10,188 nt of DNA from Desulfobacula sp. (GCA_029940245.1 JAOZRF010000067.1:1-10188); one strand, 5' to 3'; positions 1 to 6,900 are shown, counted from the first letter of the stretch. Notes: generated from the sequence alone by a model not told the origin. Numbers and translations: made by a program.

Positions 1-528
1 CGGAAAGTTCTGGAAATTGTTTTTGGATTTAAGATATGGGTAGTTTGGGACCCGAACAGCCGCCTTCCTTTGGCTATGCGTTTTACCACAATTGAGGTGC
101 ACGATATAAACCTTGCCCAGGAAGTGGTGCAACAGGCAATTAACAACCTTGGTGACCATGCCGATATCACTTCCCTTGCCATTGATCGCGGATTTATGGG
201 CGGCATTTTCCTGTGGTGGCTCAACACTAATGGCATTACCTTTTTCATCCCTGCGAAAGCCAATATGAATGTTTACCCTGATGCTTTTTTTCTTGCAGGC
301 ACTGGAAATCGCAACACCAGAGACAAAATACGCACTGTTGGATCTGGCAAAAATAAAATAAAGGTTACAGATCATTTTCATACCTATCTGACTATTTTTA
401 TCATGGCATTGACAACTGCTTTCAGGGGTTGGATGGATCAGCAGGACAAACTGGAAGAAAAAGGCCATGATACCGGAATCAGAAAGTTCAGTGAAAAGGT
501 TAAAGAAGAAAGAGGTGAGCACCGCTGA
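1..528 (+). pseudogene. Transposase relic (DDE type, IS4-like), left end cut by window
   Basis: The reading frame is open from base 1, so the gene begins outside the window. The translation has the layout of a DDE transposase of the broad IS4-like group. A first Asp is at bases 49-51 (WDPNSRLPLA). A second Asp lies in the IDRGF motif (184-186), followed by LWWL, GITFFIPAK and a conserved DA pair. The region that normally carries the catalytic Glu seems missing: at about bases 330-380 the protein jumps from the post-PAK segment to the late helix HTYLTIFIMALTTAFR, where family members usually have about 100 more residues. The family-like tail (GIRKFSEKVKEE) then stops at 526-528, short of the usual C-terminal domain. 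I see no terminal inverted repeats or target duplication. It is most likely an inactive remnant. The family is recognised by motif only, and the size of the deletion is from memory of the family. Confidence 0.75.
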
Positions 529-666
529 CATTTTATATCGCACAGGGCAAAATCCATGTCTCACCACTTTCATATTGATCGATGCGGCTACAAAACCCGT
601 CGGCCATAGTAATTCCTTTCCCTGGGCCAAACCTTATGGCAAATATCCAGATATAATTAATAAAGC
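529..666. other. Non-coding gap after the transposase relic
   Basis: These bases lie between the broken transposase end and the cold-shock gene promoter. An open frame at 467-670 crosses the region, but it has no Shine-Dalgarno sequence, its start lies inside the transposase frame, and its product resembles nothing I recognise. It may be decayed insertion-sequence tail. I see no RNA gene or repeat here. Confidence 0.4.
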
Positions 667-694
667 TTGACATTTAATCGTTTTGCTATATTAT
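667..694 (+). promoter_or_regulatory. Sigma-70 promoter of the cold-shock gene
   Basis: A perfect -35 hexamer TTGACA (667-672) is followed 16 bases later by TATTAT (689-694). An overlapping TGC-TATATT (684-692) could act as an extended -10. Transcription would start near base 701, giving a leader of about 127 nt before the ATG at 828. This is the best promoter match in the window. The start point is inferred. Confidence 0.65.
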
Positions 695-700
695 GTAAAA

Positions 701-827
701 AGTAGCGCTGATATAAGAGACGCGCAAAAGTTTCCTCCTTAAGGTGTATCTTCCCGACATTTAAATGCGGTTTACCCCCCAAAGTTAGAAGCTAGTATTT
801 TTTATTTTTTATTAGGAGATTGCCAAC
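701..827 (+). promoter_or_regulatory. Long 5' leader of the cold-shock gene
   Basis: The predicted untranslated leader is about 127 nt. That resembles the long leaders of enterobacterial cspA-type mRNAs, which refold with temperature (known for that family, not shown here). It contains a pyrimidine run TTTCCTCCTT (731-740) next to a CCTTAAGG palindrome (737-744). CTCCT at 735-739 can pair with AGGAG of the ribosome binding site (814-818), but only over five base pairs. A T-rich stretch precedes the ribosome binding site AGGAGA (814-819), which is 8 nt before the ATG. I did not find a clear match to the E. coli cold box. Confidence 0.4.
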
Positions 828-1031
828 ATGGCTAATGGTACAGTAAAATGGTTTAACGACTCAAAAGGTTTTGGATTTATCGAACAAGAAGACGGCGGCA
901 AGGATGTATTTGTACATCATTCAGGAATCAATACAACAGGTTTTAAATCCCTCAATGAGGGAGACCGTGTTTCATTCGACATTGAAGAAGGACAAAAAGG
1001 CCCTTCCGCAGCAAATGTAACCGTGGTTTAG
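828..1031 (+). CDS. Cold-shock protein, CspA family
   Basis: This 67-residue single-domain protein binds single-stranded RNA and DNA in the cytoplasm. Family members act as RNA chaperones and some are induced by cold. The full cold-shock domain is present: it begins [11 protein letters not shown], has the RNP1-like motif KGFGFIEQ (about residues 13-20) and the RNP2-like motif VFVHHS (about 27-32), and ends AANVTVV. Length and motif spacing are those of the family. The ATG at 828 is fixed by AGGAGA at 814-819. The gene stands alone with its own promoter, long leader and terminator, and is unrelated to the transporter operons on the opposite strand. Paralogues with different roles (growth, stationary phase, cold) cannot be told apart from sequence, so no symbol is given. 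Confidence 0.97.
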   Translation: MANGTVKWFNDSKGFGFIEQEDGGKDVFVHHSGINTTGFKSLNEGDRVSFDIEEGQKGPSAANVTVV

Positions 1032-1050
1032 TTAACCGTTTTATTTGCTT

Positions 1051-1075
1051 AAAAAAAAAGTCATCTCAATGACTT
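1051..1075 (-). terminator. Intrinsic terminator of the TAXI-TRAP/CoA-transferase operon
   Basis: Read on the - strand, a 6-bp stem AAGTCA/TGACTT (1070-1075 with 1058-1063) closes a 6-nt loop. It runs straight into a T tract formed by the A run at 1051-1059. It lies 60-84 nt beyond the stop of the last gene of the operon. The stem is short, but the T tract is long. Confidence 0.55.
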
Positions 1076-1082
1076 AGAAAAT

Positions 1083-1120
1083 AAAGTCTCTGAACAATAT
1101 ATCCTTCAGAGACTTTTTTT
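1083..1120 (+). terminator. Strong hairpin terminator after the cold-shock gene, probably bidirectional
   Basis: A perfect 12-bp stem AAAGTCTCTGAA (1083-1094) / TTCAGAGACTTT (1105-1116) encloses a 10-nt loop, and a T run follows (1114-1120, then ATTTTT). On the - strand the same hairpin is followed by TTTATTTTC, so it can also end the convergent operon. It sits 52 nt after the cold-shock stop codon and 15 nt from the end of the opposing CoA-transferase gene. Confidence 0.85.
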
Positions 1121-1134
1121 ATTTTTATGAAAGG

Positions 1135-1911
1135 TCAGCCCAGTATCAGCCGTTGGGGATCACAATCCTTACGCAGAATTTTCAATTCTGTTTGTGTTGG
1201 CGGATCAGCCCGGGTTGCCGTTGAAATATCCATGTTAAATTCCGTGTTTTCAAGAATTTTTTCAGGTGTGATACCCGGATAAAATTTATCCAGATACATT
1301 TTTCCAGTGTCTTTATCAAACCGCATCACACCCATATTGGTTACCACAACACTAACGCCACCGGGCCTAAGTCCTGCCTTTTTTCTGCTATTTTTACCTT
1401 CAAGTTGTCCAGGGCTTGTGAGATAATCGAGTTTTTCTACGAATTTACGTTTTTCATGCTGCATAAATGCAATGCACCGGGGAACAAAGCTGGCTACGTC
1501 ACACCCTCCCCCGCTTCCTGAGAAACGAATTTCAGGGGAAAAATAATCTCCAATACAGGTGGTATTCAGGTTTCCATATTTATCTATCTGAGCTGCTCCC
1601 AGTATGGCGATAACCTTGTCTCCGGTTATCTTGTTCTGCATGGTGGCAAAGGAATCGGTCAGCCTGGAATTTGAAGCGGCCCAGTACATGATTCTAGGAT
1701 CTGCAACGGCAAAGGGCAGTTCTTCCAAAAGGGAATCTATGGCCCCTGTTTCAAAAAAAATCACGCTTTCCGGGGCATTGATATTCTTGGCTGCCATGGC
1801 TGCCAGCATTGAAATCCCCGTACCGCTGAATACAATATCCCCATTTTTTATTTCCCTTGCCGCCATAATGGTCATGATTTCCTTGGGGGTATAGGGTTGA
1901 ATGGTTTCCAT
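1135..1911 (-). CDS. CoA-transferase subunit B (glutaconate CoA-transferase type)
   Basis: This 258-residue protein is the beta-type subunit of a class I CoA-transferase. With the A subunit encoded just upstream it should move CoA from a donor thioester to an incoming carboxylic acid in the cytoplasm. Glu54, in the segment IFFETGAIDS, falls at the position I recall for the catalytic glutamate of glutaconate CoA-transferase subunit B. Other family signatures are the glycine-rich GSGGGCDVASF (about 132-142), GAAQIDKYGN (about 104-113), and a C-terminal DPPTQTELKIL. Length fits the family (about 260). The ATG lies one base after the subunit A stop. AAGGGA within the end of subunit A serves as ribosome binding site, implying coupled translation and equal subunit amounts. 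Alternative: an IpdB-like ring-cleaving hydrolase, which shares the fold; the retained Glu argues for a transferase. Substrate unknown. Confidence 0.85.
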   Translation of the reverse strand: METIQPYTPKEIMTIMAAREIKNGDIVFSGTGISMLAAMAAKNINAPESVIFFETGAIDSLLEELPFAVADPRIMYWAASNSRLTDSFATMQNKITGDKVIAILGAAQIDKYGNLNTTCIGDYFSPEIRFSGSGGGCDVASFVPRCIAFMQHEKRKFVEKLDYLTSPGQLEGKNSRKKAGLRPGGVSVVVTNMGVMRFDKDTGKMYLDKFYPGITPEKILENTEFNMDISTATRADPPTQTELKILRKDCDPQRLILG

Positions 1912-1912
1912 A

Positions 1913-2890
1913 TTAATCCCTTTTCATATTAACAGCGTAACCCGTTCTGGGGTCTGCCTTGATCGCATCAATTCTTTTCTGCCCGACCACATTTAAAAAA
2001 CCTTTATGATCTTTAACACCATAAATATATTTGTCCTGGTATTTTTTAAATTCATCCGGATTTTTTGCCGCCATTGCAAATTTGCGCAAATACCGGGAAT
2101 CGTAGTCATAATGACCAAAAACTGCCGTGGGATAAGCACCCAGGGGGACATGGCAGACCGCGGACACATGGATAAAGGGAATCTGATTCAAGTCAGGATT
2201 CTGTCTTAATTCTTCTTTATCAACCAGTTTTTCACAGGTGACAATAACTTGTTTTGATGCTTTTACCTGTTCAATGTCAGCAAATGAAAGTCCTTGAATA
2301 CTGCATGTACCCATAGCATCGGCTTTTTGAACATGGATGATGGTAATGTCCGGGTTGATGGCCGGTACCAGAACCACTTTAGAGGCACCTGTCCAGTTTC
2401 CAAACGGATTGTCGATAACTATCAGTTTTTCATCCACAATTTTGGGGTCAGATTTTCTCATGGCTCTGGAAAATCCCCATTTTGTCAGAATCTCCGTGCC
2501 AAGTCCTGAAAGCGTGGGTAAAAAAGGCAGTCCCATGGCCCCGGCCATAAATCTCAGACTCATCATATAATTTGAATAGTCTTCAAATAAAATTTCATTA
2601 TTCTGAATTGCCTGTGCGAAACGAATACAGGTGGGCGCAGCTTTCCCATTCCCGCCATAGGCAATTTCCAGCTTTGAAACACAGCCTGCTCCGATGAGTT
2701 CATCTAAGCCCGTACCATTGGAATGGGCATATAAGTGCAAATTGTTAATTTTCTGCCGGATAATTTCATAAACAGCCGCCATGGGGTTTCGATTTATGGT
2801 AAATCCGCCAATGGATATATGGGAGCCATTTTTGACATATTGTTCAATGGCCTGTTTAAGGGGTATTACCTTATTTAAGCTATTTGTCAT
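1913..2890 (-). CDS. CoA-transferase subunit A (glutaconate CoA-transferase type)
   Basis: This 325-residue protein is the alpha-type partner of the subunit encoded next. Family traits are the early glycine segment ISIGGFTINRNPMAAVYEI (about 25-43), the LIGAG motif (65-69) followed by LEIAYGGNG, and GLPFLPTLSGLGTEI (about 120-134), which is typical of the GctA/IpdA branch. A VVLVPAINPDITIIHVQKAD segment (about 172-191) is also characteristic. Length matches GctA (about 320). The ATG at 2890 is 10 nt after the permease stop, with a TAAGG ribosome binding site overlapping that stop. The gene is therefore translated right after the transporter. This position suggests that the imported acid is activated to its CoA thioester. 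Glutaconate, 3-oxo acids or other short dicarboxylates are possible substrates; the sequence does not choose between them. Confidence 0.85.
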   Translation of the reverse strand: MTNSLNKVIPLKQAIEQYVKNGSHISIGGFTINRNPMAAVYEIIRQKINNLHLYAHSNGTGLDELIGAGCVSKLEIAYGGNGKAAPTCIRFAQAIQNNEILFEDYSNYMMSLRFMAGAMGLPFLPTLSGLGTEILTKWGFSRAMRKSDPKIVDEKLIVIDNPFGNWTGASKVVLVPAINPDITIIHVQKADAMGTCSIQGLSFADIEQVKASKQVIVTCEKLVDKEELRQNPDLNQIPFIHVSAVCHVPLGAYPTAVFGHYDYDSRYLRKFAMAAKNPDEFKKYQDKYIYGVKDHKGFLNVVGQKRIDAIKADPRTGYAVNMKRD

Positions 2891-2900
2891 GGGTCATACC

Positions 2901-4895
2901 TTAGGTGGTGGTGGGTGTAATGGAATGAAATTTTTGCAGCGCACAAGCAATTATCAATGCAATAAACCCCGCACTATCTGCCCAGTAAGCCGGCCAGAAA
3001 AGTCCGATGGCTGCCAGCCAGAAAAGAAGGGTTTCAACAAGAGTGGTTTTTCGTATAAAATATCTTTCTAAAGCCGTGGCAAAGGCAACCAGGCCCAAAG
3101 TGGTTGTGATCATGGTTACAATCACTTGCCAGTGGAACAATTCATAATTATTCCCCATGCCTAAAAGCGGTCTATATGCCATGATAATGGGGATAATATA
3201 AAGTCCTTTTGCCAGTTTCCAGGACGTGAGCGCGGTTTTCATGGGATTGGCCTTTGCAATGCCTGCTCCGGCAAAACTGGCAAGACTGACAGGAGGCGTT
3301 ACATTGGCATCCTGGGAATACCAGAACACGATCATATGAGCGACCAGGACAGGAACTCCCATATCCATCAGGGCCGGGCCTGCCAGCGTGGCCAGAACGA
3401 TATAGCTTGCCGTAACGGGAAGTCCCATGCCCAGTACCAGGGAGGCACAGCCGATCAGGAGAATGGCAAAGATCTCAATACCGTAACTTAAGTCAACAAC
3501 CAGGCTTGAAAACTTAAGCCCCATGCCAGTGAGACTGACCATGCCCACAATGATTCCCGCGGCAGCACATGCCACTGAGACCATGATTGCATTTTTAGCA
3601 CCATTTTCAAGGGCCTTAAGAATCAATTTGAACTCGATCATTCCGAATCTGAACAGGCTTACTGCATCTTTTCCGTTCACAGCCCAGCGGATGAAATTGG
3701 CAATGATACTGATCAAAAGTGTGCTGACCACGGCAATAAATCCTGCCATCATGGGGGAATAATTGGACATGAGAACATAGATTAATATCATAACCGGAAT
3801 AATAAAATGCAGTCCATTTTTAATTACAGTCCTGACCTTGGGCAGGCTTTCTTTTGGTTGACCTTTTAAACCGTATTTTTTGGCTTCATAATGAACAAAT
3901 ATCAATACCGTCAGATAATACATGATGGCCGGTACCAGAGCCACTTTTATAATGGTCAGATAGCTTGTATTGGTAAACTCAGCCATTAAAAAGGCACCTG
4001 CTCCCATAATGGGCGGCATCAGCTGCCCGCCCGTTGAGGCTGCTGCTTCAATGGCACCAGCCACGTGGGAACGATATCCCACTTTTTTCATCATGGGGAT
4101 GGTAAATGTGCCTGTGGCCACCACATTGCCAACGGCAGAACCGGAAATTGACCCCATAAATCCCGAGGCTAACACTGATGCCTTGGCAGGGCCTCCTGAA
4201 AAACGACCGGTCAGGGCATAGGCCATATCAATAAAGAAGGCCCCTCCTCCTGTGGTTTCCAGGATGGCCCCGAAAAGAACAAAAACAAAAACAAAGGTGG
4301 CTGCCACACCAATGGGAAGACCGAAAATCCCCTCTGTTGTCAGCCAGAGCGTAGTGGCAATCCGTTCAATGCTGTACCCCTTGTGGATGATTAATTCAGG
4401 CATATAGGGCCCAAAAAAGGCATAGGCAATACTGATGGCGCAAACCCCCGTCATAACAAGCCCGATGACCCTTCGGCAGGCTTCCAGCACCAGAAGTGTT
4501 CCAATAACACTGACAACCCGGTCCTGGCTAAGCCAGTCGCCCTGACGTTCAAAAATGGCCATCAGATTGTTGCATATATAAAAGGTGCAGTATATGGACA
4601 GCCCGACCAGAACCCAGTCAAAAAAGAGGGAAAAAGAAAATTTATCTTTTCTCAGCTTTGGAAAAGCAGGCTTGAGTAAAAAAGTTAGAGTGAGAATGGC
4701 CCCCAGGTGTATGGATCGCTGAACCAGGGCTGTCAAAGCCGCCACGCCGGCTGTATAGAGTTGGTAAAGGCTTAAGGTCACTGCAATCGCCATGATGACC
4801 CATGCCGTTATTTTCATCAGGGTTTGATTTGCATCCGTCAAGCCGGAATTTTTTACAGAAGCCTTACCTTGAACGGATATAATTTTATCAACCAT
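2901..4895 (-). CDS. TRAP transporter permease, fused 4TM/12TM (TAXI type)
   Basis: This 664-residue inner-membrane protein is the transport subunit of a TAXI-type TRAP system. These are secondary carriers that take an organic acid from a periplasmic receptor using an ion gradient. The N-terminal third (about 30-155) corresponds to the DctQ-like 4TM part; the rest is the DctM-like part. Conserved loops are GSISGSAVGNVVATG (248-262), AASTGGQLMPPIMGAGAF (285-302), GLPVTASYIVLATLAGP (491-507) and QDANVTPPVSLASFAGAGIAKANP (about 528-551). The last 75 residues hold extra hydrophobic segments, as in fused members with a C-terminal extension. Length is in the usual range (600-850). The ATG at 4895 follows TAAGGA (4901-4906) by 5 nt. 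It lies 20 nt after the DUF1850 gene and 10 nt before CoA-transferase subunit A. Substrate cannot be inferred from the permease. Confidence 0.95.
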   Translation of the reverse strand: MVDKIISVQGKASVKNSGLTDANQTLMKITAWVIMAIAVTLSLYQLYTAGVAALTALVQRSIHLGAILTLTFLLKPAFPKLRKDKFSFSLFFDWVLVGLSIYCTFYICNNLMAIFERQGDWLSQDRVVSVIGTLLVLEACRRVIGLVMTGVCAISIAYAFFGPYMPELIIHKGYSIERIATTLWLTTEGIFGLPIGVAATFVFVFVLFGAILETTGGGAFFIDMAYALTGRFSGGPAKASVLASGFMGSISGSAVGNVVATGTFTIPMMKKVGYRSHVAGAIEAAASTGGQLMPPIMGAGAFLMAEFTNTSYLTIIKVALVPAIMYYLTVLIFVHYEAKKYGLKGQPKESLPKVRTVIKNGLHFIIPVMILIYVLMSNYSPMMAGFIAVVSTLLISIIANFIRWAVNGKDAVSLFRFGMIEFKLILKALENGAKNAIMVSVACAAAGIIVGMVSLTGMGLKFSSLVVDLSYGIEIFAILLIGCASLVLGMGLPVTASYIVLATLAGPALMDMGVPVLVAHMIVFWYSQDANVTPPVSLASFAGAGIAKANPMKTALTSWKLAKGLYIIPIIMAYRPLLGMGNNYELFHWQVIVTMITTTLGLVAFATALERYFIRKTTLVETLLFWLAAIGLFWPAYWADSAGFIALIIACALQKFHSITPTTT

Positions 4896-4915
4896 TTTCT
4901 TCCTTAAGAATATAT

Positions 4916-5425
4916 TTATTTAGATCGCCATATTTTATGCAGCATGCTTACTGGTCTGCCTGAAAATTTTACAGCCTTGTGGGCAAGCGTGGCTGAAAGA
5001 TTAAACCGCTTGTTCCTCCAGATAATAGTGTGGTCTACTCCAGGGCTTCCAACCCTTAATATGAAATCACCCACGGGCATGTGCATATCCACAATCGCTT
5101 CATAAATACCTTTTTTGACCATTCTTCCCACCCCTGGCATTTTACCCATGCCGGCACCAAATTTTTCATAGCGCTCCTCTTCAATATAGATGTTGCCTTT
5201 CTTATCCATGCTGTGCTCTTCCCAGATAGGGGCATTCTCAACGGAGTGGTAATAATGGATGGTAAACCTTTCACCGGGTTTAAGGGGTAAAACAAGCACA
5301 GGTTTTTTCTCTTTTACCAGGGTGACTTGAAGTTCCAGGCCGCCGGGAGTCAGCCAGGCTATCAGGATCAGTGATAAAACCAGGCCAAGCACACAAAAAA
5401 TAATAATTGAACTTGACCTGGTCAT
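4916..5425 (-). CDS. DUF1850 protein of TAXI-TRAP operons
   Basis: This 169-residue protein has one N-terminal hydrophobic segment (about 7-27), acting either as signal peptide or as membrane anchor. There is no lipobox, so the rest probably faces the periplasm. The body matches the DUF1850 family as I remember it: FTIHYYHSVENAPIWEEH (54-71), FGAGMGKMPG (89-98) and VGSPGVDHTI (125-134). DUF1850 genes are known neighbours of TAXI-type TRAP genes, but their function is not established. A role in receptor-permease coupling or assembly is inference. It sits between the receptor and permease genes. Its ribosome binding site AAGGAG (5433-5438) overlaps the TAA stop of the receptor gene, so translation is probably coupled. 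Confidence 0.85.
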   Translation of the reverse strand: MTRSSSIIIFCVLGLVLSLILIAWLTPGGLELQVTLVKEKKPVLVLPLKPGERFTIHYYHSVENAPIWEEHSMDKKGNIYIEEERYEKFGAGMGKMPGVGRMVKKGIYEAIVDMHMPVGDFILRVGSPGVDHTIIWRNKRFNLSATLAHKAVKFSGRPVSMLHKIWRSK

Positions 5426-5432
5426 TTTATTT

Positions 5433-5438
5433 CTCCTT
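5433..5438 (-). promoter_or_regulatory. Ribosome binding site overlapping a stop codon
   Basis: AAGGAG on the - strand begins inside the TAA stop of the TAXI receptor gene (5437-5439) and lies 7 nt before the DUF1850 ATG. A ribosome ending on the receptor covers this site, which suggests re-initiation and fixes the DUF1850 start. Confidence 0.75.
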
Positions 5439-6405
5439 AAGGAATCAGCCGTGCCGGCACATCAATACCTTTTTCTTTTAAATATTTGATGGTTCCGGGA
5501 TGAAGAGGAATTGAGGAATATTTTACCGTGTTTTCAGGAGTGGTATACGCAGCAGATGGATGAATTTTCATGAGATATTCATTGTTTTCAAACAATGCCT
5601 TTGCAAGCTTGTAAACAAGATCCGTGTCAAGGGATTTCTGGCAGATCATCACGTTCCAGACACCAATGGTGGGGACAGCCTTGTCAACCCCGCGGTAGAT
5701 TCCTCCGGCAAGCTCCACTGAGGCATAGGTGTCTTTGGATGCAAGTATTTTTTTTGTCTGCTCAGGTGTAAAAGGCAGAATATTGATATCATGGGTTGTG
5801 GACAGATCAAGGATGGAACTTGTACCCGGTCCCACAGACCATACACCTATCTGGATGATATTGTCCCTTAAGGCATTTGCCGTCTCGGTAAATGACAGAC
5901 GACTGTCCTTGAATGATGTCAAAGGGATCTCTAGTGCGTTTAAAACTGCTTCGGCCATAAAGTTTGTACCGGAACCAGGGCTTCCCGTGCTGACATTTTT
6001 GCCTGTGATCTGGTCGATATTGGTAATGCCGCTTTTTTTAAGGGCAACTACCTGGAGAAGATTGGGATACATGATGGCCATGGAAAGAATATTATGTTTT
6101 TTACCTTTGAATTTTGACAGGCCATTGTAACCGGCAAAGGCAACATCTCCCATGACCTCGCCAATGACGGTTTCACCCTTGTGAGCAAGTTTGACATTTT
6201 CGACACTGGCACCAGTGACTTCTGCAACAGCTTTTACACCTTTAACGTTTTTAGACCATATTTCAGCTACGCCGCCACCGTAGGGATAGTAAATACCTCC
6301 TGTTCCGCCCGTGCCAATACTGATAAATGTTGTTTTTGCAATTGCAACCCCAGTGAAAACCAGGGCTAAGAATAGAATAGACAAAATCATAGTTGTTCGT
6401 TTCAT
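5437..6405 (-). CDS. TAXI-family TRAP transporter solute receptor
   Basis: This 322-residue periplasmic binding protein captures the substrate and hands it to the fused permease. A Sec signal peptide is clear: KR, then a hydrophobic stretch, with probable cleavage after AIA at residue 23. The family hallmark ISIGTGGTGGIYYPYGG (28-44) is intact, followed by EVTGASVENVK (62-72), STGSPGSGTNFMAE (139-152) and the C-terminal IPLHPGTIKYLKEKG (299-313). Length is typical. The segment after the central helix reads IIQIGVWSVGPGTSS (183-197), where many TAXI proteins have an acidic residue (often IDA); this may affect ligand choice. The ATG at 6405 follows AAGGAG (6415-6420) by 9 nt. TAXI receptors are reported for glutamate, glutarate and other acids in a few cases; the ligand here is unknown. 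Confidence 0.95.
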   Translation of the reverse strand: MKRTTMILSILFLALVFTGVAIAKTTFISIGTGGTGGIYYPYGGGVAEIWSKNVKGVKAVAEVTGASVENVKLAHKGETVIGEVMGDVAFAGYNGLSKFKGKKHNILSMAIMYPNLLQVVALKKSGITNIDQITGKNVSTGSPGSGTNFMAEAVLNALEIPLTSFKDSRLSFTETANALRDNIIQIGVWSVGPGTSSILDLSTTHDINILPFTPEQTKKILASKDTYASVELAGGIYRGVDKAVPTIGVWNVMICQKSLDTDLVYKLAKALFENNEYLMKIHPSAAYTTPENTVKYSSIPLHPGTIKYLKEKGIDVPARLIP

Positions 6406-6434
6406 TGTGCTAATCTCCTTATTTAAATTAGATT

Positions 6435-6863
6435 TTACTTGCTCATGGTTTTAATAATCAGATCAATTTTCCCGGGTGCACCAGCAACTCCCTTGACGGG
6501 ATAAGTGAATTTAGCAATCTGTCCTGGTTTTATCAGACCTTTTTTGATTTTCCTGGGAAGAAGCCCGCCAACACCCTTACCATTTTCCAGAAAAATATTA
6601 ACCTTGAACCGCTGGTCTTCTTTACTGATATTTTTAACGGCTACATTAAAATGAAGCGTATTTGCGCCGTCCCATTTTTTAATAACACATGAAAAATCTT
6701 CCAAAGAAGCTTCCGGCGCAATTGTCTTGCTTATATCGCAATCTTCGGCACAGGGAAAAACATCTGCCGCACTGGCTGTTACCACCATGGCCCCAGTCAG
6801 GAGAAGCACTCCTGTTGCAACAATAAGCAATACCCATGAAATTTTAATTTTACTTTGATTCAT
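6435..6863 (-). CDS. Exported protein of unknown function, first gene of the TAXI-TRAP operon
   Basis: I do not recognise this 142-residue protein. It has an N-terminal signal sequence (hydrophobic 9-29, ending TASAAD, so cleavage near residue 32), leaving a mature chain of about 110 residues. Just after the cleavage site is a CAEDC pair (Cys38, Cys42), with a third Cys at 59. The rest alternates hydrophobic and polar residues (TLHFNVAVKNIS, RFKVNIFLENG, KIDLIIKTMSK), as in a small all-beta, immunoglobulin-like domain, with glycine-rich GKGVGGLLP and KPGQIAKFTYPVKG between strands. It is encoded 29 nt before the TAXI receptor, with AAGGAG (6870-6875) 6 nt before its ATG. It could be an accessory periplasmic subunit, a ligand scavenger or a redox-responsive factor; none of these is shown. 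Reality as a gene is well supported; function is open. Confidence 0.8.
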   Translation of the reverse strand: MNQSKIKISWVLLIVATGVLLLTGAMVVTASAADVFPCAEDCDISKTIAPEASLEDFSCVIKKWDGANTLHFNVAVKNISKEDQRFKVNIFLENGKGVGGLLPRKIKKGLIKPGQIAKFTYPVKGVAGAPGKIDLIIKTMSK

Positions 6864-6894
6864 AAGACTCTCCTTTTTAAAAAATTAATGAACT

Positions 6895-6900
6895 ATTATA
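6895..6900 (-). promoter_or_regulatory. Candidate -10 box of the TAXI-TRAP/CoA-transferase operon
   Basis: On the - strand a perfect TATAAT lies 31 nt before the ATG of the first gene, giving a predicted leader of about 25 nt that includes its ribosome binding site. No good -35 hexamer is found at 16-18 nt upstream (AGATTT or similar). The promoter may therefore be activator-dependent, or the match may be chance in AT-rich DNA. Confidence 0.4.

Noticed and set aside
467..670. Open frame of 67 codons overlapping the transposase end
   Set aside because: It has no ribosome binding site, starts inside another frame, gives an unfamiliar product and runs into the cold-shock promoter. It is probably chance or decayed element DNA.
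765..788. Seven-codon upstream open frame (MRFTPQS) in the cold-shock leader
   Set aside because: There is no Shine-Dalgarno sequence before the ATG and the composition is unremarkable.
3523..4221. Open frames on the + strand opposite the fused permease
   Set aside because: They are antisense shadows of a clear membrane-protein gene, rich in Pro, Ala and Met as expected from the complementary strand, with no start signals.
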